From the NCBI RefSeq assembly GCF_900091435.1, contig NZ_FMCS01000012.1:62001-126000 (forward strand): DNA of 64,000 nt, given 5' to 3'. Every line of letters begins with the position of its first letter. Position 1 is the stretch's first letter. This stretch comes from Micromonospora chaiyaphumensis (GTDB lineage Bacteria; Actinomycetota; Actinomycetes; Mycobacteriales; Micromonosporaceae). The notes beneath the pieces were generated by a model, which searched no databases, had not been told where the DNA came from, and was given only the letters and a program-made list of their open reading frames with translations. The position numbers and the translations under genes were made by a program. This document shows positions 8,531 to 16,435 of the stretch, piece by piece.

Positions 8531-9640
8531 ATGTCCACTCCGTACCGCCGCCGCGTCCCGGTCGCGGCGGCGATCCTGAGCGTCTGCGCGGTCGTCGCGG
8601 CGCTGCTCACCACCGCGCTGTCCGGTCCGGCCTCGGCGCACGGGTCGGTGGTCGACCCGGCGTCGCGCAACTACGGCTGCTGGCAGCGCTGGGGCGGCGA
8701 CTTCCAGAACCCGGCCATGGCCACGCAGGACCCGATGTGCTGGCAGGCCTGGCAGGCCGACCCGAACGCCATGTGGAACTGGAACGGCCTGTTCCGGGAG
8801 GGCGTCGCCGGCAACCACCAGGGTGCCATCCCGGACGGCCAGCTGTGCAGCGGCGGGCGCACCGCCAGCGGGCGCTACAACGCCCTCGACGCGGTCGGCG
8901 CCTGGAAGACCTCGCCGGTGACCAGCAACTTCCGGATCAAGCTGTACGACCAGGCCAGCCACGGCGCCGACTACATCCGGGTGTACGTGACGAAGCAGGG
9001 TTACAACGGGCTCACCGCGCCGCTGCGCTGGAGCGACCTGGAGCTGGTCGGCCAGATCGGCAACACCCCGGCCGGCCAGTGGACGCCGGAGACCTCGGGC
9101 GTGTCGATCCAGGTGCCGGCGAACGCGCCGGGCCGGACCGGCCGGCACGTCGTCTACACCATCTGGCAGGCCAGCCACCTGGACCAGTCGTACTACCTGT
9201 GCAGCGACGTGGACTTCGGTGGCGGTTCCACCACCCCGCCGACCACGCCGCCGCCGACCACCACCCCGCCCACCACGCCGCCCCCGACCACGACCCCGCC
9301 GAGCACGCCGCCCCCGACCACGCCGAACCCGGCCGGGGCGTGCACGGCGACGTACCGGATCACCGGGCAGTGGGGCGGCGGCTTCCAGGCCGAGGTACAG
9401 GTGACCAACGGCGGGTCGCCGGTCCGGGGCTGGTCGGTGAGCTGGAACTACGCCAACGGTCAGCAGGTCAGCTCGGCGTGGAACGCCACGGTGAGCACCA
9501 GCGGGACGCTGGTCACCGCGCGCAACGCCGCCTACAACGGCACCCTGGGCGCGGGGGCGAGCACGTCGTTCGGCTTCGTCGGCTCGTGGAGCGGGAGCAA
9601 CCCGGTGCCCGGGATCCTCTCCTGCACGACGGTCGCCTGA
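8531..9640 (+). CDS. Secreted AA10 lytic polysaccharide monooxygenase with C-terminal CBM2
   Basis: 369 residues. A signal peptide (1-36) is cleaved after SASA to leave His37 as the new N-terminus (HGSVVDPASRNYGCW). This His, with His144 in QASHGADY, would form the copper-binding histidine brace. The AA10 domain ends near residue 233. A Thr/Pro linker of PPTTT-like repeats follows (about 234-270), then a CBM2 with GQWGGGFQ and GWSVSW. LPMOs oxidatively cleave crystalline polysaccharide; the CBM2 and the ScLPMO10-like sequence favour cellulose over chitin, by inference. The ATG follows GGAGG. Confidence 0.94.
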   Translation: MSTPYRRRVPVAAAILSVCAVVAALLTTALSGPASAHGSVVDPASRNYGCWQRWGGDFQNPAMATQDPMCWQAWQADPNAMWNWNGLFREGVAGNHQGAIPDGQLCSGGRTASGRYNALDAVGAWKTSPVTSNFRIKLYDQASHGADYIRVYVTKQGYNGLTAPLRWSDLELVGQIGNTPAGQWTPETSGVSIQVPANAPGRTGRHVVYTIWQASHLDQSYYLCSDVDFGGGSTTPPTTPPPTTTPPTTPPPTTTPPSTPPPTTPNPAGACTATYRITGQWGGGFQAEVQVTNGGSPVRGWSVSWNYANGQQVSSAWNATVSTSGTLVTARNAAYNGTLGAGASTSFGFVGSWSGSNPVPGILSCTTVA

Positions 9641-9647
9641 CCGCCGT

Positions 9648-9680
9648 CCGGCCGGGGTCGCGGGTCGCGGCCCCGGCCGG
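9648..9680. terminator. Hairpin terminator between the convergent LPMO and hemQ genes
   Basis: CCGGCCGGGG pairs perfectly with CCCCGGCCGG across a 13-base loop. There is no T-run, as is usual in high-GC actinobacteria. The position, 8 bases after one stop and 20 from the other, suggests bidirectional use. Confidence 0.6.
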
Positions 9681-9699
9681 CACGGGTCAGACGAGTGGC

Positions 9700-10401
9700 T
9701 CAGACCAGGCAGGTCACGAAGTCGGCGATCGAGCGGCGCCGGCCCGTGTAGAAGGGGACCTCCTCGCGCACGTGCCGGCGGGCCCCGGAGGCGCGCAGGT
9801 CGCGCATCAGGTCGACGATGCGGTGCAGCTCGTCGGCCTCGAAGGCGAGCATCCACTCGTAGTCGCCGAGGGCGAACGAGGCGACCGTGTTGGCCCGCAC
9901 GTCCGGGTACCCGCGCGCCATCTTGCCGTGCTCGGCCAGCATCTCCCGCCGCTCGGCGTCGGGCAGCAGGTACCACTCGTAGGACCGGACGAACGGGTAG
10001 ACGCAGAGGTAGGCGCGGGCCTCCTCACCGGCCAGGAACGCCGGGATGTGGCTCTTGTTGAACTCGGCCGGCCGGTGCAGCGCCATCTGCGACCAGACCG
10101 GGGTCAGCGCCCGGCCCAGCGTGGTGCGCCGGAACCGCAGGTACGCGTCCTGGAGCGCGTCGCTGGACGACGAGTGCCACCAGATCATCAGGTCCGCGTC
10201 GGCGCGCAGGCCCGCCACGTCGTAGGTGCCGCGGATGGTGACGTCCTTGCCGGCCAGCTCCTCGAAGAGCGACTCGACCTCGGCGACGACGTTCTCGCGC
10301 AGCGACGGGAGGGGGCTGGTGGCCCGGTACACCGACCACATGGTGTAGCGGATGGTCTCGTTGAGCTCCCGCAGCCGGGCCGCGTTGGTCTGCTCCGTCA
10401 T
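9700..10401 (-). CDS. hemQ: Coproheme decarboxylase HemQ
   Basis: 233 residues of the chlorite-dismutase-like HemQ family, which converts iron-coproporphyrin III to heme b with peroxide in the coproporphyrin-dependent pathway. Family landmarks are YTMWSVY at the N-terminus, TYDVAGLRADADLMIWWH, HRPAEFNKSHIPAFL, PFVRSYEWYLLP and FALGDYEWMLAFEADE. The ATG overlaps the hemY stop (ATGA), so it is translated as the third gene of hemE-hemY-hemQ. Longer upstream readings in this frame are antisense-like and were rejected. Confidence 0.96.
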   Translation of the reverse strand: MTEQTNAARLRELNETIRYTMWSVYRATSPLPSLRENVVAEVESLFEELAGKDVTIRGTYDVAGLRADADLMIWWHSSSSDALQDAYLRFRRTTLGRALTPVWSQMALHRPAEFNKSHIPAFLAGEEARAYLCVYPFVRSYEWYLLPDAERREMLAEHGKMARGYPDVRANTVASFALGDYEWMLAFEADELHRIVDLMRDLRASGARRHVREEVPFYTGRRRSIADFVTCLV

Positions 10402-11807
10402 GCTGCCGATCCTCCCAGTGCAGTGATGATCTCTTCGGCCGCCGTCTCGCCGGAGCGGACGCAGACCGGGATGCCGACGCCGTCGTAGCCGGCCCCGGCC
10501 AGGACCAGCGTCGGGTGGGCGGCGCGCAGCGCCGTCCGGGCCGCCGCCACCCGGCCGAGGTGACCGGGCGTGTACTGCGGCAGGGCGCCACCCCACCGCT
10601 GCACGTGCCGGGCGACCGGGGTGGGCAGCGGCGTGCCGAGCACCTTCGACAGCTCCCGGTGCACGGTGGCGACCAGGTCGTCGTCGGTGAGCCGGAGGGA
10701 GGTCTCCTCGCCGTACCGGCCCACCGAGGCGCGGACGAGGGCGAGCCCGTCGGGCCGGCGCAGGTGCCCCCACTTCGTGGTGAAGAACGTCGACGCCTTG
10801 ATGAGCAGCCCCTCGGTGGCCGGCACCAGGAAGCCGGACAGCTCCGGCAGCTCCGGCTCGGGCAGGGCCATGGTGACCAGCGCGACGCTGGCGTAGTCCA
10901 GCCCGCCGACGGCCGTCGCGACCTCGGCCGCCGGGCCGTCGAGCAACCGGGCGGCCGGGCGCGCCGGCACGGCGAGCAGCACGGCGTCGGCCTCGACGAA
11001 CTCGGGGTCCCGGGTGGGGCCGACCACCAGGCGCCAGCCGGTCGGGGTGCGGTGCAGCTCGCGCACCGCGGCGTCCCGGCGGATCGTCGCCCCGCTCTCC
11101 CGCGCCGCCGCCTCGACAAGCGTGCTCAGCCCACCAGCCAGGGTGCCGAAGACCGGGGCGCCGGGCGCGCGGGGCGCGGCGGCCTGCGCGGCGCGGACCG
11201 CGCCGACCAGGGTGTGCTCGACGCGGGCGGCCCGGGCCAGGGCCGGCATGGTGGTGACCAGCGAGAGGTCGTCGGCCCGGCCGGCGTAGACGCCGCCGAG
11301 CATCGGGTCGACCAGCCGGTCCACCACCTCGTCGCCGAGCCGGTCGCGGACGAGCGCGCCGACCGACACGTCGGCGTCCGGCGGGAGCAGCGGCGCGCCG
11401 CCGTCCCGGTCGGCCGCCGCGGCCGGCCGCGCCACCGCCGCCACCTTGTCCAGATCCCCGGGTACGCCCACCAGCGTGCCGCCCGGGACCGGGCGCAGCC
11501 CGCCGTCGACCAGCAGGGCCGCCTGCCCGACGGTGGGGTGCACGATCGCACCGGCCAGGCCGAGCCGGCGGACCAGGGTCACCACGGCCGACTCCCCGCC
11601 GGCCGGGTCACGCATGAGGAACGACTCGGCGCCGAACTCGACCGGGCCGCCGGCCAGCTCACCGGTGCGCAGCTTGCCGCCGAGGCGGCCGGACTGCTCG
11701 TACACGGTGATCTCGGTGCCGGCGGGGGCGCGGTCGCGCAACCGGACGGCGGCGGCCAGCCCGGTGATCCCGCCACCGACGATCGCCACCCGCCACGGTC
11801 GCGCCAT
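10398..11807 (-). CDS. hemY: Coproporphyrinogen III oxidase (HemY/CgoX type)
   Basis: 469-residue FAD-dependent amine-oxidase-fold enzyme. The dinucleotide motif VAIVGGGITGLAAA is at residues 7-20, GRLGGKLRT near 40, and the C-terminal FAD motif is LAGAGYDGVGIPVCVRSGE. In actinobacteria this enzyme (often annotated protoporphyrinogen oxidase) oxidises coproporphyrinogen III to coproporphyrin III, feeding the ferrochelatase and HemQ steps. A GGGAGG site precedes the ATG. It begins 13 bases after hemE and overlaps hemQ by 4, a three-gene heme operon. Confidence 0.95.
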   Translation of the reverse strand: MARPWRVAIVGGGITGLAAAVRLRDRAPAGTEITVYEQSGRLGGKLRTGELAGGPVEFGAESFLMRDPAGGESAVVTLVRRLGLAGAIVHPTVGQAALLVDGGLRPVPGGTLVGVPGDLDKVAAVARPAAAADRDGGAPLLPPDADVSVGALVRDRLGDEVVDRLVDPMLGGVYAGRADDLSLVTTMPALARAARVEHTLVGAVRAAQAAAPRAPGAPVFGTLAGGLSTLVEAAARESGATIRRDAAVRELHRTPTGWRLVVGPTRDPEFVEADAVLLAVPARPAARLLDGPAAEVATAVGGLDYASVALVTMALPEPELPELSGFLVPATEGLLIKASTFFTTKWGHLRRPDGLALVRASVGRYGEETSLRLTDDDLVATVHRELSKVLGTPLPTPVARHVQRWGGALPQYTPGHLGRVAAARTALRAAHPTLVLAGAGYDGVGIPVCVRSGETAAEEIITALGGSAA

Positions 11808-11820
11808 GGTCGTCCCTCCC

Positions 11821-12912
11821 TTACGCGGCCGGCCGCGCGGACAGCTCGTGCACCAGCGCGACCACCCGGGTCAGCACCTCGGGGTCGGTCTCCGGCAGCA
11901 CGCCGTGACCGAGGTTGAACACGTGGCCGGGGGCCGCCCGCCCCTGGTCGAGGATCCGGCGCACCTGGCCCTCGACGACCTCCCACGGGGCGAGCAGCAC
12001 GGCCGGGTCGAGGTTGCCCTGCACCGCCCGGTCCGGGCCGATCCGGCGGGTCGCGACGTCCAGCGGCGTACGCCAGTCGACGCCGACCACGTCGGCGCCG
12101 GCCTCGCCCATCGCGCCGAGCAGTTCCGCGGTGCCCACCCCGAAGTGGATCCGGGGCACGCCCGCCTCGTTCAGGCCGGCGAGCACGTGGGCCGAGTGCG
12201 GCAGCACGTAGCGGCGGTAGTCCGCCTCGGAGAGCGCCCCGGCCCAGGAGTCGAAGAGCTGCACCGCGGAGACCCCGGCGTCGACCTGCACCCGCAGGAA
12301 CGCCAGCGTCACCTCGGCGAGCCGGGCGCAGAGCGCGTGCCACAGCTCCGGGTCGCCGTACATGAGCGCCTTGGTCTTGGCGTGGGTCCGCGACGGGCCG
12401 CCCTCGACCATATAGCTGGCCAGGGTGAACGGCGCGCCCGCGAAACCGATCAGCGGGGTGTCGCCCAGCTCGGCGACGAGGAGCCGCACGGCCTCGTCCA
12501 CGTAGGACACGTCGTCCCGGCCGATCGGGTTGATCCGCTCGACGTCGACGGCCGTACGGACGGGCTCGGCCACCACCGGGCCGGTGCCGGGCACGATGTC
12601 CAGGTCGATCCCGGCGGCGGCCACCGGCACCACGATGTCGCTGAACAGGATGGCCGCGTCGACCCCGTGCCGGCGGACCGGCTGGAGGGTGATCTCGGTG
12701 ACCAGATCGGGGCGGCGGCACGACTCCAGCATCGGCACGTTGGCCCGGATCTCGCGGTACTCCGGCAGTGACCGGCCGGCCTGGCGCATGAACCAGACCG
12801 GGGTGTGCGGGCCCGGCTCGCGCCGGCAGGCGCGGACGAAGGGCGAGTCGGCCGGCCCGCCGCTGCGGGGTTCTCCGTCTCGGGCGGCAGTGCCCGTGGT
12901 GTCGGTGGTCAT
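11821..12912 (-). CDS. hemE: Uroporphyrinogen decarboxylase
   Basis: 363 residues. It decarboxylates the four acetate side chains of uroporphyrinogen III to give coproporphyrinogen III. Signature motifs: PVWFMRQAGRSLPEYRE near residue 38, ILFSDIVVP, GFAGAPFTLASYMVEGG, QLFDSWAG, and the C-terminal GHGVLPETDP. I chose the ATG at 12912 because the sequence from there has family length. Translations reaching upstream to 13548 in this frame cover the divergent DUF3000 gene and are spurious. First gene of the heme operon. Confidence 0.96.
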   Translation of the reverse strand: MTTDTTGTAARDGEPRSGGPADSPFVRACRREPGPHTPVWFMRQAGRSLPEYREIRANVPMLESCRRPDLVTEITLQPVRRHGVDAAILFSDIVVPVAAAGIDLDIVPGTGPVVAEPVRTAVDVERINPIGRDDVSYVDEAVRLLVAELGDTPLIGFAGAPFTLASYMVEGGPSRTHAKTKALMYGDPELWHALCARLAEVTLAFLRVQVDAGVSAVQLFDSWAGALSEADYRRYVLPHSAHVLAGLNEAGVPRIHFGVGTAELLGAMGEAGADVVGVDWRTPLDVATRRIGPDRAVQGNLDPAVLLAPWEVVEGQVRRILDQGRAAPGHVFNLGHGVLPETDPEVLTRVVALVHELSARPAA

Positions 12913-13059
12913 CGCGGCAATCGTGCCACGCGGCCGGGTGGCCCCCGCCGCCACCGTCACCTTTTGTGACCGGCCACCCTCCGCCGCCGGGCGCGGCCGG
13001 TGCGCAAGATCGTGACCCTCCGCCCGGCGTGCCGTCACACCGGGCCGGGCGGGGCGGCA

Positions 13060-13065
13060 TAGGCT
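13060..13065 (+). promoter_or_regulatory. -10 box TAGGCT for the DUF3000 gene (leaderless start)
   Basis: TAGGCT, six bases (GCCGTC), then ATG at 13072. No Shine-Dalgarno sequence. The region of about 150 bases is shared with the divergent hemE promoter. Confidence 0.55.
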
Positions 13066-13071
13066 GCCGTC

Positions 13072-13644
13072 ATGGCCCCCCCGATCGCGCTCCCGGAACC
13101 CTTCGCCCGCGCGGTCGCGGGGTTGCGATCGGTGACCTGCCGCCCGGAGATCGTGCTGGAGGAGGTCGGCGCACCGCAGCGCCTGGCCCCCTACGCGTTC
13201 GCGCTCTCCGCCGGGGTGCTGCGCGACGGCGACGAGGTGGCCACCGGCCGGCTCATCCTGCTGCACGACCCGGCCGGGCACGAGGCGTGGCAGGGCACCC
13301 TGCGGCTGGTGACCTACGTGACCGCCGAGCTGGAGGTAGACCTGGCCAGCGACCCGCTGCTGCCCGGGGTCGGCTGGACCTGGCTCACCGACGCCCTCGA
13401 CGCGCAGGAGGCCCGCTACCGGGCCATCGGCGGCACGGTCACCCAGACGCTCTCCACCCGGTTCGGCGAGCTGGCCGGGCCGCCCGCCGCGGGCGACATC
13501 GAGATCCGCGCCTCCTGGACGCCACTCAGCACCGACCTGGCCCCGCACCTGCTCGGCTGGTGCACCCTGCTGGCGTCGACCGCCGGTCTCCCCCCGCCCG
13601 GCGTCACCGCGCTGCCCACCCGCCGTTCCGCCGGCGCCGCCTGA
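13072..13644 (+). CDS. DUF3000 family protein
   Basis: 190 residues, soluble, without signal or helix. It matches the actinobacterial DUF3000 family (LPEPFARAVAGLRS; RPEIVLEEVGAPQRLAPYAFALSA; GRLILLHDPAGHEAWQG). The family is conserved between hemE and RNase D in actinomycetes, and that synteny holds here. Function unknown. It is divergent from hemE; a promoter-proximal TAGGCT box indicates a leaderless transcript. Confidence 0.92.
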   Translation: MAPPIALPEPFARAVAGLRSVTCRPEIVLEEVGAPQRLAPYAFALSAGVLRDGDEVATGRLILLHDPAGHEAWQGTLRLVTYVTAELEVDLASDPLLPGVGWTWLTDALDAQEARYRAIGGTVTQTLSTRFGELAGPPAAGDIEIRASWTPLSTDLAPHLLGWCTLLASTAGLPPPGVTALPTRRSAGAA

Positions 13645-13659
13645 CCCCGCGACTTCCGG

Positions 13660-13706
13660 GATCTCGGCGGGTTGCCGTTCGGAATGAACGACAACCCGCC
13701 GAGATC
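13660..13706. repeat. Long extragenic inverted repeat bounded by GATC
   Basis: GATCTCGGCGGGTTG (13660-13674) pairs perfectly over 15 bp with 13692-13706. Inside, CGTTC and GAACG give 5 more pairs round a GGAAT loop, so nearly the whole 47 bases fold. It lies between the convergent DUF3000 and coiled-coil protein genes and may terminate both, but its size and GATC ends resemble the repeats at 21188, 39215 and 57181 more than the plain terminators here. Confidence 0.7.
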
Positions 13707-13768
13707 CGCGTGTCCATGCACGGCGAGGGCCGCCCCGAGCGGTCGGAGCGGCCCGTGGTGAGGCCGGG

Positions 13769-14668
13769 TCAGAGGTAGTTCTCGGCCTCGTCGCAGACCT
13801 TGTCCAGGCCCTTGTTGGCGGCGTCGAAGCCGGCCTTGTCGCCCCGGGACGCCGCCACCATGGCCTTGGTCAGCTTGTCCAGGCAGCTCGCGATGACCTT
13901 CTTCTGCCGGGCCTGCTCGTCGCGGTCGTTCTTGGTGCCGGTCAGGTCCTGCTCGGTGTCGGCGAGCTTGTCGCGGACCGTCTGCAGGTCAGCCTTCAGC
14001 TTGTCGATCTCCTGCCGGTTCGCGGTGATCGTGCCGTCCCGCTGGCTGACCTGCTGCTCGGACTTGTGCAGCTTGCCGTTGGTGGTGACGTAGAGGCCGG
14101 TCATCACGCCGCCGAGGACGAGGAGCAGCGCGGCGACGATGCCCAGGATCAGGGCGGCGCGGCCCTTGCCACCGCCGGTCGCGGGCGCACCGTAGGGCGG
14201 CACCGGACCGGGCGGGGCCGACATCGGGTAGCCCGGCGGAGCGGACATCGGCTGCGGGTACCCGAGCGCCGAGCCCGCGCCGGAGACCGGCGGGACGGAG
14301 GTCGGCGGGGCCGACATGGGCTGCGGGTACCCCGGCGCCGCGCCGGAGGTCGGCGGGGCGGACATGGGCTGCGGGTACCCGGGTGCCGAGCCCGCGCCGG
14401 AGGTCGGCGGGGCGGACATGGGCTGCGGGTACCCGGGTGCCGAGCCCGCGCCGGAGGTCGGCGGAGCCGACATGGGCTGCGGGTAGCCCGGCGCGGCGCC
14501 GGGGGTCGGCGGCGGCACCGGGGCGGCGCCTGACGGGTACTGCCCGGGAATCGGGGCGGTGGGCTGCGGCAGGGTGGGCTCGGGCTGGGCACCGTACGGG
14601 CCGCCGTACACGGTGCCCCCCGGCGGCTGGGGCGGGTAGCCGCCCGCTCCGGTCGGTGGCTGGGACAT
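13769..14668 (-). CDS. Single-pass membrane protein with Pro-rich repeat tail and extracytoplasmic coiled coil
   Basis: 299 residues, not a recognised family. Residues 1-150 are Pro/Gly/Tyr-rich and contain four to five copies of an 18-residue unit, APGYPQPMSAPPTSGAGS. One helix follows (AALILGIVAALLLVLGGVM, about 160-178), then a charged coiled coil of about 70 residues with heptads (VSQRDGTITANRQEIDKLKADL), and a short C-terminus with two Cys. The layout implies a disordered cytoplasmic tail and an outward coiled coil. The ATG follows AGGAGG. Next upstream on this strand, after 120 bases, is the HtrA-like gene of similar architecture. Confidence 0.8.
   Translation of the reverse strand: MSQPPTGAGGYPPQPPGGTVYGGPYGAQPEPTLPQPTAPIPGQYPSGAAPVPPPTPGAAPGYPQPMSAPPTSGAGSAPGYPQPMSAPPTSGAGSAPGYPQPMSAPPTSGAAPGYPQPMSAPPTSVPPVSGAGSALGYPQPMSAPPGYPMSAPPGPVPPYGAPATGGGKGRAALILGIVAALLLVLGGVMTGLYVTTNGKLHKSEQQVSQRDGTITANRQEIDKLKADLQTVRDKLADTEQDLTGTKNDRDEQARQKKVIASCLDKLTKAMVAASRGDKAGFDAANKGLDKVCDEAENYL
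14240..14500 (-). repeat. In-frame 54-bp tandem repeats
   Basis: Near-identical 54-base units (for example the copies at 14347 and 14401, offset exactly 54) encode the 18-residue repeat of the membrane protein. Copy number is likely to vary between strains by slippage. Confidence 0.8.
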
Positions 14669-14788
14669 GGTTCTTCCTCCAGGTTTGCTGGTCCCCCGCG
14701 GGGTGGCCCGTAGGGCCGGGGTCTGCGGTCGGCGTGGAGCCACGCCTCGGTGGTGCGGTACGCGGTCACGCCGCCGGCGGCACGCCGG

Positions 14789-16228
14789 TCAGCAGAGCTT
14801 GAACCGGTCGCACGCGGTCTTGATGGGCACCGCCAGGCCGATGCCCTCGGCGTCGCGGGCCTTGGCCGTGGCGATCCCCACGACCTGCTTGGAGCCGTTG
14901 ATCACCGGCCCGCCGGAGTTGCCCGGGTTGATCGGCGCGTCGAACTGGATCACCGGACCCGAGCCGCCCTCGTCCTTGCGGAACGCGCTCACCACGCCCG
15001 TGGTGACGCTGTCCTGAAGGCCCAGCGGGGCGCCGACCACCACGATCTGCTGCCCGGACTTGACCGCGGTGGGCGCCGCGACCAGGCCGGTGAACTTCGC
15101 GGTGGTGCGCAGGTGGGCCAGGTCCTTGTCCTTGTCGACCTCGACGATGGTCGCCTCGAACCGCTGGTCGGTGCGCTCCAGGAAGACCTTGCGGTCGCCC
15201 GCCGTGAAGACCGACTCCACCACGTGGAAGTTCGTGAGCAGCGTGGTGCCGCCGCCCGCGGGCGCCTTGCCGATGGCGAAGGCCGTGCCGGTGAACTGGC
15301 CGGCCCGGACCCGGAACACGCTGGGCAGCACCGCGCTGGCCACGGCCTCCGGGTTGAACGCGGCGCCGGCCTGCTTCTCCAGCGCCCCCGCCCGCCCCTC
15401 GAGGCCGTCGAGCCGGCCGGCGGTCGCGCCCTCCGCCTCGGCCAGCCGCCGGTCGGTGGCGGCGAGCCGGTCGTCGAGCCGGTGGATCTGGTACGCCTGC
15501 ACGCCCGCCACCAGGGCCAGGATCCCGGCCAGCACGAGCGCCACCACCGGCAGCCGGCGGCCTCGCCCGGGACGGTCCGGGTGCCCGGTCGGCATCGCCG
15601 GCACCGGCCCGGCGGGTTGCCCGGGGTAGGCCGGACCGGACGTGGGCTGCCCCGGGTAGGCCGGGCCGGAGGTCGGCTGACTCGGGTAGGCCGGGCCGGG
15701 GGCCGGGTGGGCCGGGTAGGCCGGGCCGGGCGTCGGCTGGGCCGGGTAGGACGGGCCGGGCGTCGGCTGGCCCGGGTAGGCCGGATAGGCCGAGGGCGCG
15801 GGGCTCGCGGCCGGCGGGGCCGCCTGGGCGGCGGCGGGCTGGCCGGCGAACGGCGCCGGGGCGGTCGGCTCTCCCGGCCCGGCGCCCGGCGGTGCCGGCG
15901 GCCAGCCGTCGGGGGCCCGCGGAGTCGGCGCGGCCGCGCCGCCCCACTGGCCGCTGTTCGGCGGCGGCGCCCAGGTCGCACCGGGTGCGGAGCCGTAGGT
16001 GGCGCCGGCTGCGGTCGGGGCGGTGCCGGGCGGGTAGGCGGCGGGCGTGCCCGGGAGGTGCGCGGTGGGGTGGCCGGCGGGCTGGCCGGGGACGGCGGCG
16101 TGGCCGGTCGGTGGGACGATGCGCGGCGGCAGTGGCCCCGGCCGGTCGGCCCCGGCCCGCTCCGGGGCGGCCGTCTCGTCGCCGTCCTGCTCCGGCGGGC
16201 CGTCGCCGGCCCCGTACGCGCCCGTCAT
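14789..16228 (-). CDS. Membrane-anchored HtrA-like trypsin-family serine protease
   Basis: 479 residues. A cytoplasmic tail of about 225 residues is Pro/Ala/Gly-rich and includes six decapeptides of the form YPxQPTxGPx. One membrane helix follows (VVALVLAGILALVAGVQAY, about 231-250), then a short coiled coil and a trypsin-like domain outside the membrane. The catalytic triad is visible: His335 in TNFHVV, Asp369 in KDKDLAHL and Ser438 in NPGNSGGPV. The protein ends right after the domain, so there is no PDZ module, unlike classical HtrA/DegP. Target unknown; envelope protein processing or quality control is likely. Confidence 0.9.
   Translation of the reverse strand: MTGAYGAGDGPPEQDGDETAAPERAGADRPGPLPPRIVPPTGHAAVPGQPAGHPTAHLPGTPAAYPPGTAPTAAGATYGSAPGATWAPPPNSGQWGGAAAPTPRAPDGWPPAPPGAGPGEPTAPAPFAGQPAAAQAAPPAASPAPSAYPAYPGQPTPGPSYPAQPTPGPAYPAHPAPGPAYPSQPTSGPAYPGQPTSGPAYPGQPAGPVPAMPTGHPDRPGRGRRLPVVALVLAGILALVAGVQAYQIHRLDDRLAATDRRLAEAEGATAGRLDGLEGRAGALEKQAGAAFNPEAVASAVLPSVFRVRAGQFTGTAFAIGKAPAGGGTTLLTNFHVVESVFTAGDRKVFLERTDQRFEATIVEVDKDKDLAHLRTTAKFTGLVAAPTAVKSGQQIVVVGAPLGLQDSVTTGVVSAFRKDEGGSGPVIQFDAPINPGNSGGPVINGSKQVVGIATAKARDAEGIGLAVPIKTACDRFKLC
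15612..15790 (-). repeat. In-frame 30-bp repeats coding YPxQPTxGPx
   Basis: Six degenerate 30-base units within the protease gene's cytoplasmic tail. They are unrelated in unit length to the 54-bp repeats next door but similar in composition. Confidence 0.7.
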
Positions 16229-16423
16229 GATCCTGTCCTCCCCGTGACCGCACCGGTGCCCTCACGGCCCACGGCTCGATGGACCGTACCTGCGTGAACG
16301 GGGTTTGTCTCCCCCGTTGTCCGGCCCTGCCATCCCGGCGCAACCCACCCCGCTCAGGACACCTGTCGGACATCCCGCCGACACGCGCCCGACCGGCTGC
16401 GCACACCCGATCGCCCGGCGCAC

Positions 16424-16429
16424 TAGGGT
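16424..16429 (+). promoter_or_regulatory. -10 box TAGGGT for RNase D (leaderless start)
   Basis: TAGGGT, six bases (TGTCAG), then GTG at 16436. The box is identical to the one before the LigD-type gene. No ribosome site. Confidence 0.55.
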
Positions 16430-16435
16430 TGTCAG

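Noticed and set aside
14240..14500. CRISPR-like array of 54-bp repeats
   Set aside because: Repeats are contiguous, in frame and coding, with no unique spacers; no cas gene is present.
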